Notes: generated from the sequence alone by a model not told the origin. A stretch of 6,432 nucleotides of DNA from Pseudomonadota bacterium (GCA_023392035.1 JAEVZY010000007.1:1-6432), one strand, 5' to 3'; numbered from the stretch's first letter, positions 1 through 6,380 are shown. A program made the numbers and translations.

Positions 1-1317
1 CCCTGGCCCGGCTTGCTGTGTCTGGCGGCCGGCGCCTTGCTGACCCGCTTGCCGCCCATGGGTGAGTTGCCGATCTGGGGCTATGTCGCCGTGGCCTTGC
101 TGCTGGTGGGCGCCATCGCGCTCATGCCGCGGGTGGCGGCCTGGCTGTTCTCGCGGCTGGCTGCTTTGGGCCGAAACGCGGTGCCCATGCTGGCCTTGAA
201 CCGCCTGGCCAACGCGCCCAACCAGGCGTCCATTGCCCTGGGTGGCGTGCTGTCCAGTTTTTCGCTGATGGTGGCAATGGCGATCATGGTGTCGAGCTTC
301 CGGGTTTCGGTGGATGACTGGCTGCGCCATCTGCTCGCCGCCGACCTCTATGTGCGCGCGGCGGCCGGCGAAGGTGCAATGTTGACGCCGCCCCAGCAGC
401 AGCAGATCGGCCAGGTGGCCGGCGTGGCGCAAGTGGGATTCCAGCGCGTGAGCCAGCTCAACCTCGATCCCGCGCGCCCGACCGTGGCCCTGATCGCGCG
501 CCTGATCGATGACGACGATCCCGGCAAATCGCTGCCGCTGGTTGGCGTGCAGGCCGGACCTGCGCCGGCCGGCACGGTCCCGGTATGGGGTTCGGAAGCG
601 ATGGTCGATCTGTATGGCTGGCGCCCAGGCCAAGTGCTGCGCCTGCCGATCGGCCAGGGCAGCTCGCAAGTATTCGTGGCCGGCATCTGGCGCGACTATG
701 CGCGCCAAAGCGGCGCCATCCAGATCCGCCTGAAGGACTACCGCAAGCTGAGCGGCGACCCGTTGGCCAACGATGCCGCGCTGTGGCTGGCGCGCGATGC
801 CAGCGCCGACCAGGTGCAGCGCGCCTTGCGCCAATTGCCGTTTGGCGCCGGGCTGGAAATCACCCAGCCGGCCGAGATTCGCGCCCTCAGCCTGAAAATC
901 TTCGACCGCAGCTTCGCCGTCACCTACCTGCTGGAAGGCATCGCGATTTTGATCGGCCTGTTCGGCATTGCCGCCACCTTCAGCGCCCAGACCCTGGCGC
1001 GCATGCGCGAATTCGGCATGTTGCGCCATCTCGGATTGTCGCGCCGGCAGATACTGTCTCTCCTGGCCTGCGAAGGCTTGTTGCTGACTGCCATCGGCGT
1101 GGCGGTCGGCGCGCTGCTTGGCTGGTGCATCAGCCTGATCCTGGTGTTCATCGTCAATCCGCAATCCTTTCACTGGACCATGCAATTGCACATGCCCTGG
1201 CAGATGCTGATCGCGGTCACCGTGGCCCTGCTGGTCTCGGCGGTGCTGACCGCCTTGCTCTCGGGCCGGCTGGCGGTGGCCGGCGAAGCGGTGAAGGCGG
1301 TGCGCGATGACTGGTAG
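1..1317 (+). CDS. FtsX/MacB-type ABC transporter permease, C-terminal part (5' end outside window)
   Basis: The frame is open from base 1 to the TAG at 1315-1317 and gives 438 residues with no start of its own, so the gene begins left of the window. Numbering from base 1, hydrophobic segments lie near residues 27-49 and 77-97. A soluble, presumably periplasmic region follows at about 100-304. The end carries three more membrane segments (about 305-327, 354-383 and 402-420). The motif EFGMLRHLG at 337-345, just after a membrane segment, is typical of FtsX-domain permeases of the MacB/LolC/YbbP kind. Such permeases pair with a separate ATPase and use ATP energy to move lipids, lipoproteins or peptides, or to drive periplasmic partners. 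Whole proteins of this two-FtsX-domain class run to about 800-850 residues, so roughly half is visible. The overlap with the next gene, an AttH-like secreted protein, fits the known permease/AttH pairing. The substrate is unknown. Confidence 0.9.
   Translation, partial: PWPGLLCLAAGALLTRLPPMGELPIWGYVAVALLLVGAIALMPRVAAWLFSRLAALGRNAVPMLALNRLANAPNQASIALGGVLSSFSLMVAMAIMVSSFRVSVDDWLRHLLAADLYVRAAAGEGAMLTPPQQQQIGQVAGVAQVGFQRVSQLNLDPARPTVALIARLIDDDDPGKSLPLVGVQAGPAPAGTVPVWGSEAMVDLYGWRPGQVLRLPIGQGSSQVFVAGIWRDYARQSGAIQIRLKDYRKLSGDPLANDAALWLARDASADQVQRALRQLPFGAGLEITQPAEIRALSLKIFDRSFAVTYLLEGIAILIGLFGIAATFSAQTLARMREFGMLRHLGLSRRQILSLLACEGLLLTAIGVAVGALLGWCISLILVFIVNPQSFHWTMQLHMPWQMLIAVTVALLVSAVLTALLSGRLAVAGEAVKAVRDDW
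1293..1297 (+). promoter_or_regulatory. Shine-Dalgarno-like GAAGG for the 1307 start
   Basis: GAAGG lies nine bases before the ATG at 1307, inside the end of the permease gene. It supports starting the AttH-like gene within the upstream coding region, and so translational coupling. A second candidate, AGG at 1316-1318, lies six bases before the in-frame ATG at 1325, so the exact start is not settled. Confidence 0.45.
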
Positions 1318-2452
1318 GTCGAACATGAAATCCGCATCCAAACCCAAGGCGCGCATGCGCACGTCCAAGCCGCAACAGCCAATGCGGCGCACGCTGCTGG
1401 CGGCGGCATTGTTGCTCGGCCCCTTGGGCGCCCTGGCGCGCGCGCCGGAATTCGCGGCGGTCCTGCCGGGACGAAAACTTGCATTCCCGCGCGACTTCGG
1501 CGCCCATCCTGAATTTCGCACCGAGTGGTGGTACATCACCGGCTGGCTGCAAACCAGCCGCAAGGAAACGCTCGGTTTCCAGGTGACCTTCTTCCGCTCG
1601 CGCAGCGCGCATGACGACGCCGACCCCAGCCGTTTCGCTCCCAAGCAATTGATCTTCGCTCATGCCGCACTGTCCGACCCAAAGGCCGGCAAGCTGCTGC
1701 ACGATCAGAAAAGCGCACGCGAAGGTTTCGAGCTGGTGTATGCCCGTGCCGGCAATACCGACGTCAAGCTCGACAACTGGACCTTGCTGCGGACCGAAAG
1801 CGGGTCTTACCGCACGTCCATCGGGGCCCGCGATTTCGGCCTCGACCTGGAGTTCACCCCTACCCAGCCGCTGCTGCTGCAGGGCGAAGCCGGCTTTTCG
1901 CGCAAGGGGCCGCGTCCGGAACAGGCCAGCTACTACTACAGCGAACCGCAACTGAGGGTGACGGGACGCATCGCCCGCCAGGGCAAGACCGACACGGTGC
2001 AAGGCAGCGCCTGGCTGGATCATGAATGGTCCAGCACGGTACTGGATGAGCGCGCCAGCGGCTGGGATTGGGCCGGCATCAATCTGGACGATGGCGGTGC
2101 GCTGATGATGTTCCGCATTCGCAACCGCCAGGGCCAGGCGCTGTGGGCGCATGCCGCCTTGCGCGATGGCGAGGGCCGGCTGCGCCAGTTCAGTCCAGGC
2201 GAAGTCAGCTTCACGCCGACGCGCCAGTGGCGCTCGCCACGCACCGGCGCCAGCTATCCGGTGGCGGGAATTTTTCGTACCGGCGAATTGCAATGGGAAC
2301 TTTCGCCGCTGCAGGATGACCAGGAACTGGATTCGCGCCTCTCCACCGGCTCGGTCTATTGGGAAGGCGCGGTCACGGTGACGCGCGCCGGGCAGCGGCT
2401 GGGACGCGGCTATCTGGAATTGACCGGTTACCACAAGGCTTTGAAACTATGA
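1307..2452 (+). CDS. CrtC/AttH-type lipocalin-like secreted protein (COG5621-like predicted secreted hydrolase)
   Basis: The 381-residue product begins with a basic stretch, then a hydrophobic segment at residues 29-43 ending in GALA-RA. This looks like a signal peptide cut near residue 44-46, so the protein is probably exported to the periplasm or outer envelope. Family hallmarks are EWWYITG at 73-79, FQVTFFRS shortly after, FAHAALSD, LDHEW at 237-241, the GWDWAGINLDDGGALM stretch, and VYWEGAV and YLELTGY near the end. These belong to the CrtC/AttH family, two lipocalin-like beta-barrel domains. CrtC itself is carotenoid 1,2-hydratase. AttH relatives beside ABC permeases have no settled activity, and nothing here indicates carotenoid synthesis. 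The start overlaps the permease by 11 bp. In-frame ATGs at 1325 and 1382 are alternatives; 1382 would leave a conventional short signal peptide. The family call is firm; the function is unknown. Confidence 0.88.
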   Translation: MTGRSNMKSASKPKARMRTSKPQQPMRRTLLAAALLLGPLGALARAPEFAAVLPGRKLAFPRDFGAHPEFRTEWWYITGWLQTSRKETLGFQVTFFRSRSAHDDADPSRFAPKQLIFAHAALSDPKAGKLLHDQKSAREGFELVYARAGNTDVKLDNWTLLRTESGSYRTSIGARDFGLDLEFTPTQPLLLQGEAGFSRKGPRPEQASYYYSEPQLRVTGRIARQGKTDTVQGSAWLDHEWSSTVLDERASGWDWAGINLDDGGALMMFRIRNRQGQALWAHAALRDGEGRLRQFSPGEVSFTPTRQWRSPRTGASYPVAGIFRTGELQWELSPLQDDQELDSRLSTGSVYWEGAVTVTRAGQRLGRGYLELTGYHKALKL

Positions 2453-2466
2453 GTGCAAAATCGTGA
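2449..2466 (+). other. Five-codon linking reading frame (MSAKS) between the AttH-like and ABC genes
   Basis: ATG AGT GCA AAA TCG TGA. Its ATG overlaps the stop of the preceding gene (ATGA at 2449-2452). Its TGA at 2464-2466 overlaps the GTG start of the following gene (GTGA at 2463-2466). AAGG at 2435-2438 is ten bases before this ATG, whereas the GTG has no visible ribosome-binding site. It could act as a translational relay. It could instead be the trace of a lost base: one more A in the A4 run at 2457-2460 would fuse this ATG in frame with the transporter. Confidence 0.4.
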
Positions 2467-4250
2467 GCACGGAACACGTCGAACCTGCGCCGCGCCCGGG
2501 ACTGGCGACCCTGTTGCGCCTTGTCCCTTTCCTGGCGCCCTACAAGCGGCAGTTTGTGCTGGCCGGCCTGGCGCTGTTGCTGGCGGCCGGCGCCACCCTG
2601 GCGATACCGGTGGCGTTTCGCAAGATGATCGATCTCGGTTTCGGCGAAGCGGCACGTGCGCAACCGCAGCACATCGACGTCTACTTCATTGCGCTGTTCG
2701 CACTGGCCGCGCTGCTGGCGCTGGCGACCGCGGCGCGCTTTTTTGCCGTCTCATGGCTGGGCGAACGGGTCACGGCCGACATCCGCAATGCCGTCTACAG
2801 CCATGTGCTGCGCCAGGACCCGGTGTTCTTCGAGACCATGCGCACCGGCGAAGTATTGTCGCGACTCACCGCCGACACCACGCTGATCCAGGCGGTGGTC
2901 GGCACCAGCATATCCATGGCCTTGCGCAATGCCCTGCTGTTCGCCGGCGGCATGGTGATGTTGTTCGTCACCAGCCTGCGCCTGTCTTCCATCATCCTGG
3001 TCTTGCTGCTGGCGGTGGTGGTGCCGATCGTGGTGTTCGGGCGCCGCGTGCCCAAGCTCTCGCGCGATTCGCAAGACCGGCTGGCCGACGCCTCCGCGCT
3101 GGCCGGGGAAATGCTCAACGCCATGGGCACGGTGCAGGCCTATACGCGGGAAGCGGCCGAATCGCGCCGTTTCGCCGGCGCGGTGGAAGATGCATTCGTG
3201 ACCGCAATTCGCCGCATCCGCGCGCGCGCCTGGCTGACCATGCTGGCCATCCTGCTGGTGTTCGGCGCCATCGTCTTTGTGCTGTGGCTGGGCGCGCATG
3301 CGGTGCTGGGGGGCAGCATGAGCGTGGGCCAGCTCGGCCAGTTCATCCTGTATGCAACCATCGTCGCCGGCGCCATCGGCGCGCTGTCGGAAGTGCTGGG
3401 CGAAGCGCAGCGCGCGGCCGGCGCCACCGAACGCCTGCTGGAATTGCTGGCGGCGCGCCCGGCCATTCAGGCGCCGGCAGAGCCGCAAGCCTTGCCGGCC
3501 TGCGCCAGCGGTGGCGCCGCCTTGCAAGTGGTACATGTCGGGTTCGCCTATCCTTCCCGCCCCGGCCTGCCTTCGATCAAAGACGCCAGTTTTACAGTGC
3601 GCGCGGGAGAAACCGTGGCCATCGTCGGGCCTTCCGGCGCCGGCAAGACCAGCCTGTTCCAGTTGCTGCTGCGCTTTTACGATCCGCAGCAGGGCCGCAT
3701 CCTGCTGGACGGGGTCGACATCCGCCAGTTGAAACTGGAAGACCTGCGCGGCGCGATCGGCGTGGTGCCGCAGGAAACCGTGGTGTTTTCCTCCAGCGCC
3801 CTGGAAAACATCCGCTATGGCCGGCCGCAGGCCAGCGATGAAGAAGTGAAGCAGGCGGCGCGCATGGCGGCCGCGCATGAGTTCATCGAAGCCCTGCCGC
3901 AAGGCTACGACACTTCGCTGGGCGAGCGCGGCCTGCGCTTGTCAGGCGGCCAGCGCCAGCGCATCGCAATCGCCCGCGCGTTGCTGAAAAATCCCTGCCT
4001 GCTGTTGCTGGATGAGGCCACCAGCGCACTGGACGCCGAATCGGAACGCCTGGTGCAAGCCGCGCTGGAAGCGGCCATGCAGGGCCGAACCACGCTGGTG
4101 ATTGCCCATCGCCTGGCGACCGTGCAACGCGCCGATCGCATCCTGGTGATGGATGAGGGCCGCATCGTGGAAACCGGCACCCACGCCAGCCTGGTGGCAC
4201 GCGGCGGCCTGTACGCCCAGTTGGCGGCGCTGCAATTTCATGCCGTCTGA
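2463..4250 (+). CDS. MsbA-like ABC half-transporter, fused permease and ATPase (exporter)
   Basis: The 595-residue product has an N-terminal membrane domain with six predicted helices (about 31-50, 73-95, 152-170, 175-193, 257-279, 293-312) and a C-terminal nucleotide-binding domain. The ATPase motifs are complete: Walker A GPSGAGKTS at 389-397 with K395, Q-loop Q437, signature LSGGQ at 493-497, Walker B LLLLDE at 513-518 with E518, SALD D-loop at 521-524, and switch histidine H549. This is the layout of homodimeric type-IV exporters. The sequence resembles the MsbA-related group (TIGR02204-like, from memory) rather than MsbA itself. Members are presumed to move lipids or hydrophobic compounds out of the inner membrane; the substrate cannot be told. 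An in-frame TGA at 2442-2444 and the absence of an earlier start make GTG 2463 the first possible start. The 10-bp gap from the AttH-like gene suggests cotranscription and coupling. Confidence 0.93.
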   Translation: MSTEHVEPAPRPGLATLLRLVPFLAPYKRQFVLAGLALLLAAGATLAIPVAFRKMIDLGFGEAARAQPQHIDVYFIALFALAALLALATAARFFAVSWLGERVTADIRNAVYSHVLRQDPVFFETMRTGEVLSRLTADTTLIQAVVGTSISMALRNALLFAGGMVMLFVTSLRLSSIILVLLLAVVVPIVVFGRRVPKLSRDSQDRLADASALAGEMLNAMGTVQAYTREAAESRRFAGAVEDAFVTAIRRIRARAWLTMLAILLVFGAIVFVLWLGAHAVLGGSMSVGQLGQFILYATIVAGAIGALSEVLGEAQRAAGATERLLELLAARPAIQAPAEPQALPACASGGAALQVVHVGFAYPSRPGLPSIKDASFTVRAGETVAIVGPSGAGKTSLFQLLLRFYDPQQGRILLDGVDIRQLKLEDLRGAIGVVPQETVVFSSSALENIRYGRPQASDEEVKQAARMAAAHEFIEALPQGYDTSLGERGLRLSGGQRQRIAIARALLKNPCLLLLDEATSALDAESERLVQAALEAAMQGRTTLVIAHRLATVQRADRILVMDEGRIVETGTHASLVARGGLYAQLAALQFHAV

Positions 4251-4255
4251 AGCGC

Positions 4256-4269
4256 GGAGCGCAGGCTCC
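4256..4269 (+). other. Small hairpin after the ABC transporter gene
   Basis: GGAGC (4256-4260), loop GCAG, GCTCC (4265-4269) forms a perfect five-pair stem six bases after the transporter stop. No T-run follows, so it is at best a weak terminator or an RNA 3'-end stabiliser. It also sits just before the -10-like box of thyA. Short stems like this arise by chance in GC-rich DNA. Confidence 0.25.
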
Positions 4270-4274
4270 AAAGC

Positions 4275-4280
4275 TACAAT
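4275..4280 (+). promoter_or_regulatory. Candidate -10 box (TACAAT) upstream of thyA
   Basis: TACAAT matches five of six bases of the sigma-70 -10 consensus and lies 21 bases before the thyA ATG, so a transcript would start only about ten bases before the gene. No convincing -35 box is seen at the usual spacing; the bases 17 upstream are GC-rich. It suggests thyA may have its own promoter within a 51-bp gap. Confidence 0.4.
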
Positions 4281-4301
4281 ACGTTTTCTTCGGGACCCAG
4301 C

Positions 4302-5273
4302 ATGCGCCAATACCTCGACCTCGTTCGCACCATCCTCGACAGCGGAAGCTGGCAAGACAACCGTACCGGCATACGCACCATCAGCATTCCGGGCGCCATG
4401 ATGCGCTTCGACCTGAAGGAAGGTTTTCCGGCAGTGACCACCAAGCGCCTGGCATTCAAATCCGTGGTGGGCGAGCTGGTGGGCTTTTTGCGCGCCAGCC
4501 GCAGCGCCGCCGATTTCCGCGCCCTCGGCTGCAAGGTCTGGGACCAGAACGCCAATGAAAATGCCGAGTGGCTGGCCAATCCCTATCGGGCCGGCGAAGA
4601 TGACCTGGGGCCGGTCTATGGCGCGCAATGGCGGCAGTGGCCGGCCTACAAGCTGTTGCCGGCCAGCGCCACCGCGCAACTCGCCGATGCGCTCAGTCGC
4701 GGCTATACCGTGGTCAGCCAATTCAGGGAAAAAGGCCTGGACCAGGTTCTGCTGTACAAGGCAATCGACCAATTGCGCGACTGCCTGGACACCATCATGC
4801 GCAATCCCTCGTCGCGCCGCATTCTGTTCCACGGCTGGAATTGCGCGGTACTGGATGAAATCGCGCTGCCGGCCTGTCATTTGCTGTACCAGTTCCTGCC
4901 CAATCCGGCCACCCGCGAAATTTCCCTCTGCCTGTACATCCGTAGCAATGACATCGGCCTGGGCACGCCCTTCAATCTGGCCGAAGGCGCGGCGCTGCTG
5001 CACCTGGTAGGACGGCTTACTGGCTATGCGCCGCGCTGGTTCAGCTATTTCATCGGCGATGCGCACATCTACGAGAACCATCTCGAGATGTTGACCGAAC
5101 AATTGACGCGCGAGCCGCTGCCCCTTCCGACCTTGGCCATCAACGAACGGGTGCCGGACTTTGCCGTGACCGGCGAATATGCGCCGCAATGGCTGGAGCT
5201 GGTCGAACCCTCGGACTTCACGCTGGTGGACTATCGCCATCACGCGGCTTTGACGGCGCCGATGGCGGTCTAG
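4302..5273 (+). CDS. thyA: Thymidylate synthase
   Basis: ThyA methylates dUMP to dTMP in the cytoplasm, using 5,10-methylenetetrahydrofolate as both carbon donor and reductant. The N-terminus (MRQYLDLVRTILDSG, then NRTGIRT) matches the family. Active-site features are present: catalytic C192 in PACHLLYQF, phosphate-binding R172-R173 in SSRRILFHGWN, R214-S215-N216-D217, N225 in GTPFN, and H255 and Y257 in GDAHIYENH. The C-terminus TAPMAV matches the conserved end APVAI of the E. coli enzyme. At 323 residues it is longer than the 264-residue E. coli protein. The extra length lies before GPVYGAQWR and between WRQWP and SSRR. This is the long form I associate with Burkholderia and relatives. A weak GGGA at 4292-4295 precedes the ATG by six bases. 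The usual partner folA is not visible downstream in this window. Confidence 0.97.
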   Translation: MRQYLDLVRTILDSGSWQDNRTGIRTISIPGAMMRFDLKEGFPAVTTKRLAFKSVVGELVGFLRASRSAADFRALGCKVWDQNANENAEWLANPYRAGEDDLGPVYGAQWRQWPAYKLLPASATAQLADALSRGYTVVSQFREKGLDQVLLYKAIDQLRDCLDTIMRNPSSRRILFHGWNCAVLDEIALPACHLLYQFLPNPATREISLCLYIRSNDIGLGTPFNLAEGAALLHLVGRLTGYAPRWFSYFIGDAHIYENHLEMLTEQLTREPLPLPTLAINERVPDFAVTGEYAPQWLELVEPSDFTLVDYRHHAALTAPMAV

Positions 5274-5311
5274 GAAGTGGCGGCCAGCGGGCGGCATGCA
5301 GCCAGGAAAAT

Positions 5312-5342
5312 CCGGCCATTTGATTCCGATTTGATTGGCCGG
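5312..5342. repeat. Inverted repeat enclosing a tandem-like ATTTGATT direct repeat
   Basis: CCGGCCA (5312-5318) is the exact reverse complement of TGGCCGG (5336-5342). The 17-base interior and stem edges contain ATTTGATT twice (5318-5325 and 5329-5336), starts 11 bp apart, about one helical turn. It lies in the 159-bp gap before the desaturase, 39 bases after the thyA stop. It may be a regulator-binding site on one face of the helix, or a weak thyA 3' hairpin; no T-run follows the stem. Confidence 0.4.
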
Positions 5343-5371
5343 GCAGCGTCGCCCTGCTCTCGAATTAATCA

Positions 5372-5384
5372 GTGTTGTTGACAC
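5372..5384 (+). promoter_or_regulatory. GTGT-N5-ACAC dyad overlapping a consensus -35 (TTGACA) before the desaturase
   Basis: TTGACA at 5378-5383 is a perfect -35 hexamer. It lies inside the short dyad GTGT (5372-5375) / ACAC (5381-5384), an arrangement expected of an operator over a promoter. No good -10 box is found 16-19 bases downstream, where the sequence is GC-rich. The promoter would therefore need an activator, or the match is chance. If used, transcription would begin near 5412, favouring the ATG at 5433. Confidence 0.25.
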
Positions 5385-5432
5385 CCGCGGCAAGTGGCAC
5401 CGTGGCGACTTTTCTCATCCACCGTCGCTGCC

Positions 5433-6332
5433 ATGCTGCCATCCACGGGAATTCAAACTTCGGAAAATCCGTTCATCGGCAAATTCCGCCTGCTCGTCCT
5501 CCACGTCGGCTGCCTGGCGGCCTTCTTTGTCCAACCAACACCCGCGCTGCTGAGTCTGATGCTCGTCAGCTGGTTTGTGCGCACCTTCGGCTGGGAAGGC
5601 GGACTGCACCGCTACTTCGCCCATCGCAGCTACAAGACCAGCCGGGCTTTCCAATTGGTGCTGGCCTGCCTCGGCGCAGCATCCGGTCAGCGCGGACCGC
5701 TGTGGTGGGCAGCCTATCATCGCGCGCACCATCGCTACGCCGACACGGCACGTGACCCCCACGCACCTCGGAACAAGGGCAGGTTCTATGCCTATGTCGG
5801 CTGGCTGCATGACAAAAGAAACTGCGACACCGATCTGGACGCGGTCCGCGATCTGAGCCGCTATCCGGAGCTGGTGTGGGTCAACAAGTACCATTACCTG
5901 TTTCCCTATCTCTCGATGGTGGGAATCTACGCGCTCGGCCAGTGGACTGACCTGTTCGGCCGGCACGCCGGCTTGGCGGCCGTGGTCTGGGGCTTTTTTA
6001 TCGCGACCTGGCTTTCCTTGCAGGGCTCGTTGCTGATCAACGCGTTTGCCCATGGGCCGCGGCCAGGCTGGCTGGGCTATCGGAATTTCTCAACTCCGGA
6101 TACGTCGCACAACCTGTGGCCGATTTCCCTGCTGTCGCTGGGATCGTCCTGGCACAACAACCATCACCGCTACATGAATTGCGCGCGCGCCGGCATCCGC
6201 TGGTGGGAGCTGGATCTGACTTACCTGACTTTGAAATTGCTGGCCGCACTGGGCCTGGTGTGGGACTTGCGGGAAGTGCCGGAACAGGAAAGGGAAGAGG
6301 AAGTGGAGAGGAAGAGATTTGGGGAGGTGTGA
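5433..6332 (+). CDS. Membrane fatty-acid desaturase, acyl-CoA (delta-9/OLE1-like) type
   Basis: The 299-residue product is an integral-membrane di-iron desaturase that would insert a cis double bond into a fatty acyl chain, probably acyl-CoA linked. From ATG 5433, the three histidine boxes are HRYFAH at 59-64, HRAHH at 96-100 and HNNHH at 241-245. N203 and H207 in LINAFAH correspond to the extra Asn/His metal ligands of stearoyl-CoA desaturases. Hydrophobic helices lie near 18-33, 37-53 and 70-87, with two more near 155-205. The RWWELD motif after the last box is also typical. No electron-donor domain is fused, so a separate ferredoxin or similar reductase is needed. The last 16 or so residues are highly charged (EQEREEEVERKR). 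An in-frame GTG at 5394 would add 13 residues; neither start has a clear ribosome-binding site, and ATG is chosen by default. The usual role is membrane-fluidity control; double-bond position cannot be told. Confidence 0.9.
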   Translation: MLPSTGIQTSENPFIGKFRLLVLHVGCLAAFFVQPTPALLSLMLVSWFVRTFGWEGGLHRYFAHRSYKTSRAFQLVLACLGAASGQRGPLWWAAYHRAHHRYADTARDPHAPRNKGRFYAYVGWLHDKRNCDTDLDAVRDLSRYPELVWVNKYHYLFPYLSMVGIYALGQWTDLFGRHAGLAAVVWGFFIATWLSLQGSLLINAFAHGPRPGWLGYRNFSTPDTSHNLWPISLLSLGSSWHNNHHRYMNCARAGIRWWELDLTYLTLKLLAALGLVWDLREVPEQEREEEVERKRFGEV

Positions 6333-6339
6333 AATCCAT

Positions 6340-6373
6340 GAAATCTGCCTGGCCCGCGGGCCAGGCAGATTTC
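6340..6373. terminator. Perfect 34-bp palindrome, probable bidirectional rho-independent terminator
   Basis: The arm GAAATCTGCCTGGCCCG (6340-6356) is followed at once by its exact reverse complement (6357-6373). As RNA it would fold into a stem of about 15 pairs with a four-base loop, GC-rich at the tip, with A residues on the 5' side and T residues on the 3' side. Because it is symmetric, it reads the same on both strands. It starts seven bases after the desaturase stop and ends seven bases before the stop of a convergent frame, as expected of a shared terminator. The T-tract is short (TTTC then GTTCT). Confidence 0.85.
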
Positions 6374-6380
6374 GTTCTAC

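Noticed and set aside
1217..2434. 405-codon open frame on the minus strand
   Set aside because: It lies opposite the AttH-like gene, is rich in A, R, G and Q with no recognisable domain, and is the usual antisense shadow of a GC-rich gene.
1307..2452. Carotenoid 1,2-hydratase (crtC) as a functional call
   Set aside because: The protein shares the fold family, but no carotenoid genes are nearby and the permease context matches the AttH-like branch, so only the family name is used.
2453..3841. 462-codon plus-strand open frame overlapping the ABC transporter
   Set aside because: It is a shifted frame of the transporter with R/G/A-rich composition and no motifs, while the true frame carries all Walker and signature motifs.
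2751..3902. 383-codon minus-strand open frame
   Set aside because: H-, Q- and A-rich antisense translation of the ABC transporter, with no start signal or domain evidence.
5318..5336. Short CRISPR-like repeat pair (ATTTGATT twice)
   Set aside because: Only two eight-base copies with a three-base spacer; far too short for a CRISPR array, so it is treated as a possible regulatory site.
5341..5353. GGGC-AGCGTC-GCCC hairpin as a thyA terminator
   Set aside because: Four-pair stem with no T-run; expected by chance in GC-rich sequence.
3942..5393. 483-codon open frame on the minus strand across thyA
   Set aside because: It covers the complement of the ATPase end, thyA and the gap. thyA has full family conservation, and the antisense protein shows no domain features.
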